Assembly (NCBI GenBank): GCA_938036545.1
Contig: CALHQJ010000068.1
Location: 1-10,267 of the forward strand
From: an uncultured Clostridium sp.
GTDB lineage: Bacteria; Bacillota; Clostridia; Lachnospirales; Lachnospiraceae
Direction of reading: 5' to 3'
Length of the DNA stretch: 10,267 bases
Part shown: positions 7,847 through 10,267 of the stretch, one piece after another
How the letters are laid out: the number at the start of each line of letters is the position of its first letter
How positions within the stretch are numbered: position 1 is the stretch's first letter
Made by a program: the position numbers and the translations under genes
The notes under the pieces: generated by a model
Told to the model about the DNA's origin: nothing
What the model saw: the letters and a program-made list of their open reading frames with translations, nothing else
Database searches by the model: none

Positions 7847-7873
7847 CTACATTTGGCCATCGCTCGTAACCAT
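7847..7873 (-). CDS. Possible 8-codon leader open frame in the riboswitch expression platform
   Basis: Directly after the aptamer, AAGGAG (7884-7879) is followed by a 5-nt spacer and then ATG, giving the frame MVTSDGQM and a TAG stop. The ribosome binding site is as good as those of the cbi genes. The stop is 5 nt before the imperfect hairpin and about 38 nt before the terminator stem, a position where a ribosome could influence RNA folding. No regulatory codon run is seen, and a frame this short can arise by chance. It could also be a remnant of a gene once controlled directly by the riboswitch. Confidence 0.25.
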   Translation of the reverse strand: MVTSDGQM

Positions 7874-7886
7874 CTGTACTCCTTAT

Positions 7887-8003
7887 GAAAAGAGGCAGGT
7901 CTTCTGACTTTAACATGGGGACATGTTCTTTCACAGCGGCGTGACCGTCAGGGATTTTCACCCTGTTCCCTATTCTCCCGCCAGCAGGCGGGCACCTCTT
8001 TCC
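7887..8003 (-). promoter_or_regulatory. Cobalamin riboswitch aptamer, compact form
   Basis: The transcript carries the conserved cobalamin aptamer elements in order. GGAAAGAGG and CCTCTTTTC close it as a 9-bp P1 (7995-8003 with 7887-7895). GGTGCCCGCC is followed by a CCCGCC/GGCGGG hairpin (7977-7992). AGGGAACAGGGTGAAAATCC and CCTGACGGTC form the core helices. CGCCGCTGTG replaces the usual CGCCACTGTG, and the B12 box AGTCAGAAGACCTGCCT differs from the consensus by one base. Only one short hairpin (AACATG/CATGTT, 7912-7927) lies between the core and the B12 box, so the long peripheral arms of the large AdoCbl-type aptamers are missing. This suggests the smaller class. It should repress the cbi operon when B12 is abundant. 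Confidence 0.93.
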
Positions 8004-8004
8004 T

Positions 8005-8026
8005 GTCCGGCCACGATGGGCCGGAC
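8005..8026 (-). other. GC-rich hairpin directly upstream of the riboswitch P1 helix
   Basis: GTCCGGCC and GGCCGGAC form a perfect 8-bp stem with a 6-nt loop. It lies one base outside P1 of the aptamer and within about 10 nt of the expected transcription start. There is no U tract on either side, so it is not a standard intrinsic terminator. It may stack on the aptamer as an extra stem, protect the 5' end, or slow polymerase passing from the upstream gene. Confidence 0.6.
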
Positions 8027-8040
8027 TTGGTATGGTTTCC

Positions 8041-8069
8041 ATTTTAGCTGGTTATGGCCAGGTTGTCAA
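8041..8069 (-). promoter_or_regulatory. Vegetative (sigma-A/sigma-70 type) promoter of the cbi operon
   Basis: On the minus strand TTGACA (8069-8064) is separated by exactly 17 nt from TAAAAT (8046-8041). The -35 box is a perfect consensus match and the -10 box has one mismatch to TATAAT. Transcription should begin near 8034, just before the riboswitch leader. The -35 box begins only a few bases after the stop codon of the upstream gene, so there is almost no spacer and no separate terminator between the two units. Confidence 0.85.
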
Positions 8070-8072
8070 ATT

Positions 8073-10034
8073 TTATTTCACATAAATTGGAGAAACATAA
8101 GCCATCTGTCTGTTTTTCTGACTTATCTCCATATGGTATACATCCCATTCCTGTTCTGGGCTATTATCCTCTAACTCCATTTCAAATTGATAACGTGAAC
8201 TGGCAAGTGCAGGATGAATCTTAAATGCCTGTGAATGATAATATTCCATCTCAGTTGTATATCCATACTCTAACAGTTCTTCAATTGATGCGTCATATTC
8301 CTTACCATTGATTATAAAATGAAGTTTTGTATTTAAATTACCTTCAATTTCAAACACTATCGAAGAAGTAGAAGGATGAAGTGTGGACTTGTTTCCTACA
8401 GTATCGCAAATCCATTCTGCCTGTTCTCCATCAATTAAACTCAGTTGTGTTGCAATATCATTAATCTGCTGTGCATCATACGTTTCATCCTGAGATGGAG
8501 CCAAAACACTTCTGCCGCGAAAATATGGATTCATAGCAACAATCGCTCCTCCCGAAACGTTCAGCCTACCATTCCAACGATACAAATTCTGTTTTCCCCA
8601 TCCCATTTCAACACGGATTTTATAGCGTCCTTTTGAACAATTTTCTGTAAATAATTCTCCATTTTCAATGTAAATTGCTTTTCTGTTTTTGTAAAGAACA
8701 ATTTTATCCAGCCCGTATTCTGTTTCTACATTCCAGTAGATTTTACGGCTTGTTCCCTCTGTTTTTCCTCCCATGGGAACGCCATTAATATCAAATTGGC
8801 AACGAATCCTGTCTCCTGTAACAGCATAAGTACGTCCAGCTTTTAACGCTTTCCAGATACTTTCTTTTGTCTTTTCCTCTGCCCAGACAGCTGCCATTCC
8901 ATCTCCGTATGAACCTGGAAATCCTGCATGATGATCGGTTGAAGCCACAAAGCTAAACTGATTTCCCCTCTTTAATCCTTCATAGATTAAATTGTGTCCA
9001 TCTCTTGGTCCCATATTGTGATAATAGGGATAATCTGCCATCTCGCTCATACCGCAGCCATGTTTAGAATACACTTCTACAATTGGTGAAACACTGCTGT
9101 CAAATTCATCCCAGTTAATTCCACGATAACCCTTTGGATAACCAATATGATGCGGAACCACAATTGCATCTCTTCCGCAGTCTCTTACCAACTCTGCCGG
9201 CGATTGGCGATATATCAAAGGCAAATCGTCTGCTGGTGAAATCAAATGGTGGTCTCCATACTGGCTGGAGTGTAATTCATAGCCCTGAAATGTAACCAGT
9301 CCTTCTTCTCCCGCCTTTTTAATCTTTTCTCTGATTTCCGGCCAGTGGTCTTTTAATTTTTTAAATCCAACTTCATGGAAATTAACTACAAATTCTGTCT
9401 CAGGTCTTTTTTCATACTTTTGATCATCTCGAATACGGATATGCATCTGCTCATGCCATTTACCAAACAAAAGTTTTTCTCTGAACTTCTCCGCATCTAC
9501 CGCAATTCCAATAGTTGCCGGACGACCCCCTGCGTTTACATTAAGGGTACTCGTGGTAAACAAAATCATTTCTTTTCCTGATGAACTTACAATCTGAAGT
9601 ACATCGTTATAATGATTGGTACCCAAATATTCCTGAAATGCCTCTAAATCTATCTCATCATTTTTATAATATAAATTATAATACAGCGCCATATTCATAT
9701 TCCCAAAACTGCTGCTGATCTTCTCCGTTTCAGGGAAGTATACAAACACATGGTCAAAAAATACTTCTGAAACATCTATCATATGTAAATCTCTGTATAA
9801 ATAATATAATGACTGCTGATTTTTTGAAGAAAAACTTCCCTTCTTTTTTGATAAGTTTTGAATTTCCGAATCTAATGCCAAACGACTTTCTATTTTTTGG
9901 ATATTCCTTATTTCACTATCTATCTCATGCTGAACAATACTTAATAGGTTTCCATTTATCTCTGCTGCCTGTTTTTGTATTACCTGTCTGGCACGGCCAT
10001 ATACCCCAAATGCCACTACAATTGGAATCAGCAA
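8073..10034 (-). CDS. Membrane sensor module joined to a truncated PHP/DUF3604-like phosphoesterase; likely damaged at the 5' end
   Basis: Residues 1 to about 205 look like the extracytoplasmic sensor of Lachnospiraceae AraC-type regulators: a short hydrophobic start, a helix with EIDSEIRNIQKIESRLALDS near 37-56, and a closing TIGIAVDAEKFREKL at 174-188. From about residue 225 the protein resembles DUF3604/PHP-family proteins: GLVTFQGYELHSSQYGDHH at 245-263, VPHHIGYPKGYRG at 293-305, VEVYSKHG at 319-326, VASTDHHAGFPG at 363-374, GRTYAVTGDRI at 400-410, then a beta-rich tail ending AYVSPIYV. The N-terminal HxH metal motif expected of that family is absent. No AraC DNA-binding domain is seen. 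The start used is TTG with no good ribosome binding site. The better ATG at 10087 is one base out of frame. Possible function would be metal-dependent hydrolysis, but activity is doubtful. Confidence 0.6.
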   Translation of the reverse strand: MLIPIVVAFGVYGRARQVIQKQAAEINGNLLSIVQHEIDSEIRNIQKIESRLALDSEIQNLSKKKGSFSSKNQQSLYYLYRDLHMIDVSEVFFDHVFVYFPETEKISSSFGNMNMALYYNLYYKNDEIDLEAFQEYLGTNHYNDVLQIVSSSGKEMILFTTSTLNVNAGGRPATIGIAVDAEKFREKLLFGKWHEQMHIRIRDDQKYEKRPETEFVVNFHEVGFKKLKDHWPEIREKIKKAGEEGLVTFQGYELHSSQYGDHHLISPADDLPLIYRQSPAELVRDCGRDAIVVPHHIGYPKGYRGINWDEFDSSVSPIVEVYSKHGCGMSEMADYPYYHNMGPRDGHNLIYEGLKRGNQFSFVASTDHHAGFPGSYGDGMAAVWAEEKTKESIWKALKAGRTYAVTGDRIRCQFDINGVPMGGKTEGTSRKIYWNVETEYGLDKIVLYKNRKAIYIENGELFTENCSKGRYKIRVEMGWGKQNLYRWNGRLNVSGGAIVAMNPYFRGRSVLAPSQDETYDAQQINDIATQLSLIDGEQAEWICDTVGNKSTLHPSTSSIVFEIEGNLNTKLHFIINGKEYDASIEELLEYGYTTEMEYYHSQAFKIHPALASSRYQFEMELEDNSPEQEWDVYHMEISQKNRQMAYVSPIYVK

Positions 10035-10077
10035 TATTCCGATATAGGATAAAAATAATTTTAAATATACACTTGAC

Positions 10078-10102
10078 TTTTTTTCATTCTCGAAATTCCT
10101 CC
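10078..10102 (-). promoter_or_regulatory. Out-of-frame start site: GGAGG, ATG and seven-A run upstream of the sensor gene
   Basis: GGTGGAGG (GGAGG at 10102-10098) is followed after 10 nt by ATG (10087-10085) and seven A's (10084-10078). As written the ATG opens only eight codons before TAA. With one more A it would read MKKKSSVYLKLFLSYIGILL and continue in frame into the gene body, completing a normal membrane anchor. This is the start the gene appears to have been built with. Confidence 0.7.
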
Positions 10103-10267
10103 ACCCATCACTATCCTATAGTATACCCCGACTTTCTATTGTATCGCTATATTTTTTCTAAGTAAATCAAATTTTCTCGAAAATTCGATAATCTGTCGTC
10201 TATTTAAATTTACAAATATAGTATTTTATATACCTTTAAAGAGTAATTAAATTCTTCTATATTTGAT
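10088..10267 (-). other. AT-rich upstream region of the sensor gene, without a gene
   Basis: No coding sequence is supported here. A TATACT box at 10125-10120 is a possible -10 element about 33 nt before the ATG at 10087, but no convincing -35 box lies 16-18 nt upstream. Two overlapping dyads, AATTTTC-TC-GAAAATT (10170-10185) and TCGAA-AA-TTCGA (10177-10188), lie farther upstream and could bind a regulator. In DNA this AT-rich they could also be chance. Confidence 0.3.

Noticed and set aside
7630..7860. A 76-codon minus-strand frame in the leader
   Set aside because: It covers the terminator and palindromic cluster and has no recognisable domain, so it is treated as a by-product of structured noncoding sequence.
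7605..8042. A 145-codon open frame on the minus strand between cbiK and the cbi promoter
   Set aside because: It is read straight through the cobalamin aptamer, terminator and palindromes. Its translation is low in complexity and resembles no known family. The conserved features here are RNA features.
1..10267. CRISPR array, tRNA, rRNA, transposase or phage genes
   Set aside because: No regularly spaced direct repeats, cloverleaf-like sequence, ribosomal RNA stretches or transposase/phage-like proteins were seen on either strand.

Overview
The window looks like chromosomal DNA from an anaerobic, moderately AT-rich Clostridia species, most likely a gut Lachnospiraceae. That assignment is an inference from the anaerobic cobalt-early B12 pathway with a CbiK-type chelatase, from codon and Shine-Dalgarno style, and from a membrane sensor module of a type common in that group's AraC-like regulators. 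All supported genes lie on the minus strand, so transcription runs from right to left.

Right part (about 8073-10267). An AT-rich upstream region is followed by one unusual gene. Its N-terminus resembles the membrane-anchored extracytoplasmic sensor of a Lachnospiraceae AraC-type regulator. Its C-terminal two thirds resemble the distal part of a PHP/DUF3604-like metal-dependent phosphoesterase that has lost its first metal-binding motifs. The best ribosome binding site and ATG are out of frame with the body by one base, at a run of seven A's. The gene is therefore either a decaying fusion, a slippage-controlled gene, or affected by a sequencing or assembly error.

Middle part (about 7605-8072). 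A near-perfect TTGACA-17-TAAAAT promoter sits directly behind the stop codon of that gene. It drives a leader of roughly 430 nt. The leader contains a GC-rich hairpin, a compact cobalamin riboswitch with a B12 box, a possible 8-codon open frame with a good ribosome binding site, an intrinsic terminator, and then about 130 nt of closely packed palindromes that look inserted between terminator and operon.

Left part (1-7604). This is a tightly packed anaerobic cobalamin (corrin ring) operon in the order cbiK-cbiD-cbiL-cbiF-cbiH-cbiJ-cbiET-cbiA, with gaps of 17 nt or less or with short overlaps. CbiK inserts cobalt into sirohydrochlorin. CbiL, CbiF, CbiH, CbiD and the CbiE/CbiT fusion add methyl groups to the ring, CbiJ reduces it, and CbiA amidates the a and c side chains. 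cbiG, normally needed between the CbiF and CbiD steps, is not in the window. cbiA runs off the left edge. cbiC, cbiP, cbiB and cobD are also absent here and may lie beyond the left edge.

The biosynthetic operon itself is a known system. The parts that deserve a second look are the chimeric sensor/phosphoesterase gene with its A-tract frameshift, and the structured leader between the riboswitch terminator and cbiK.
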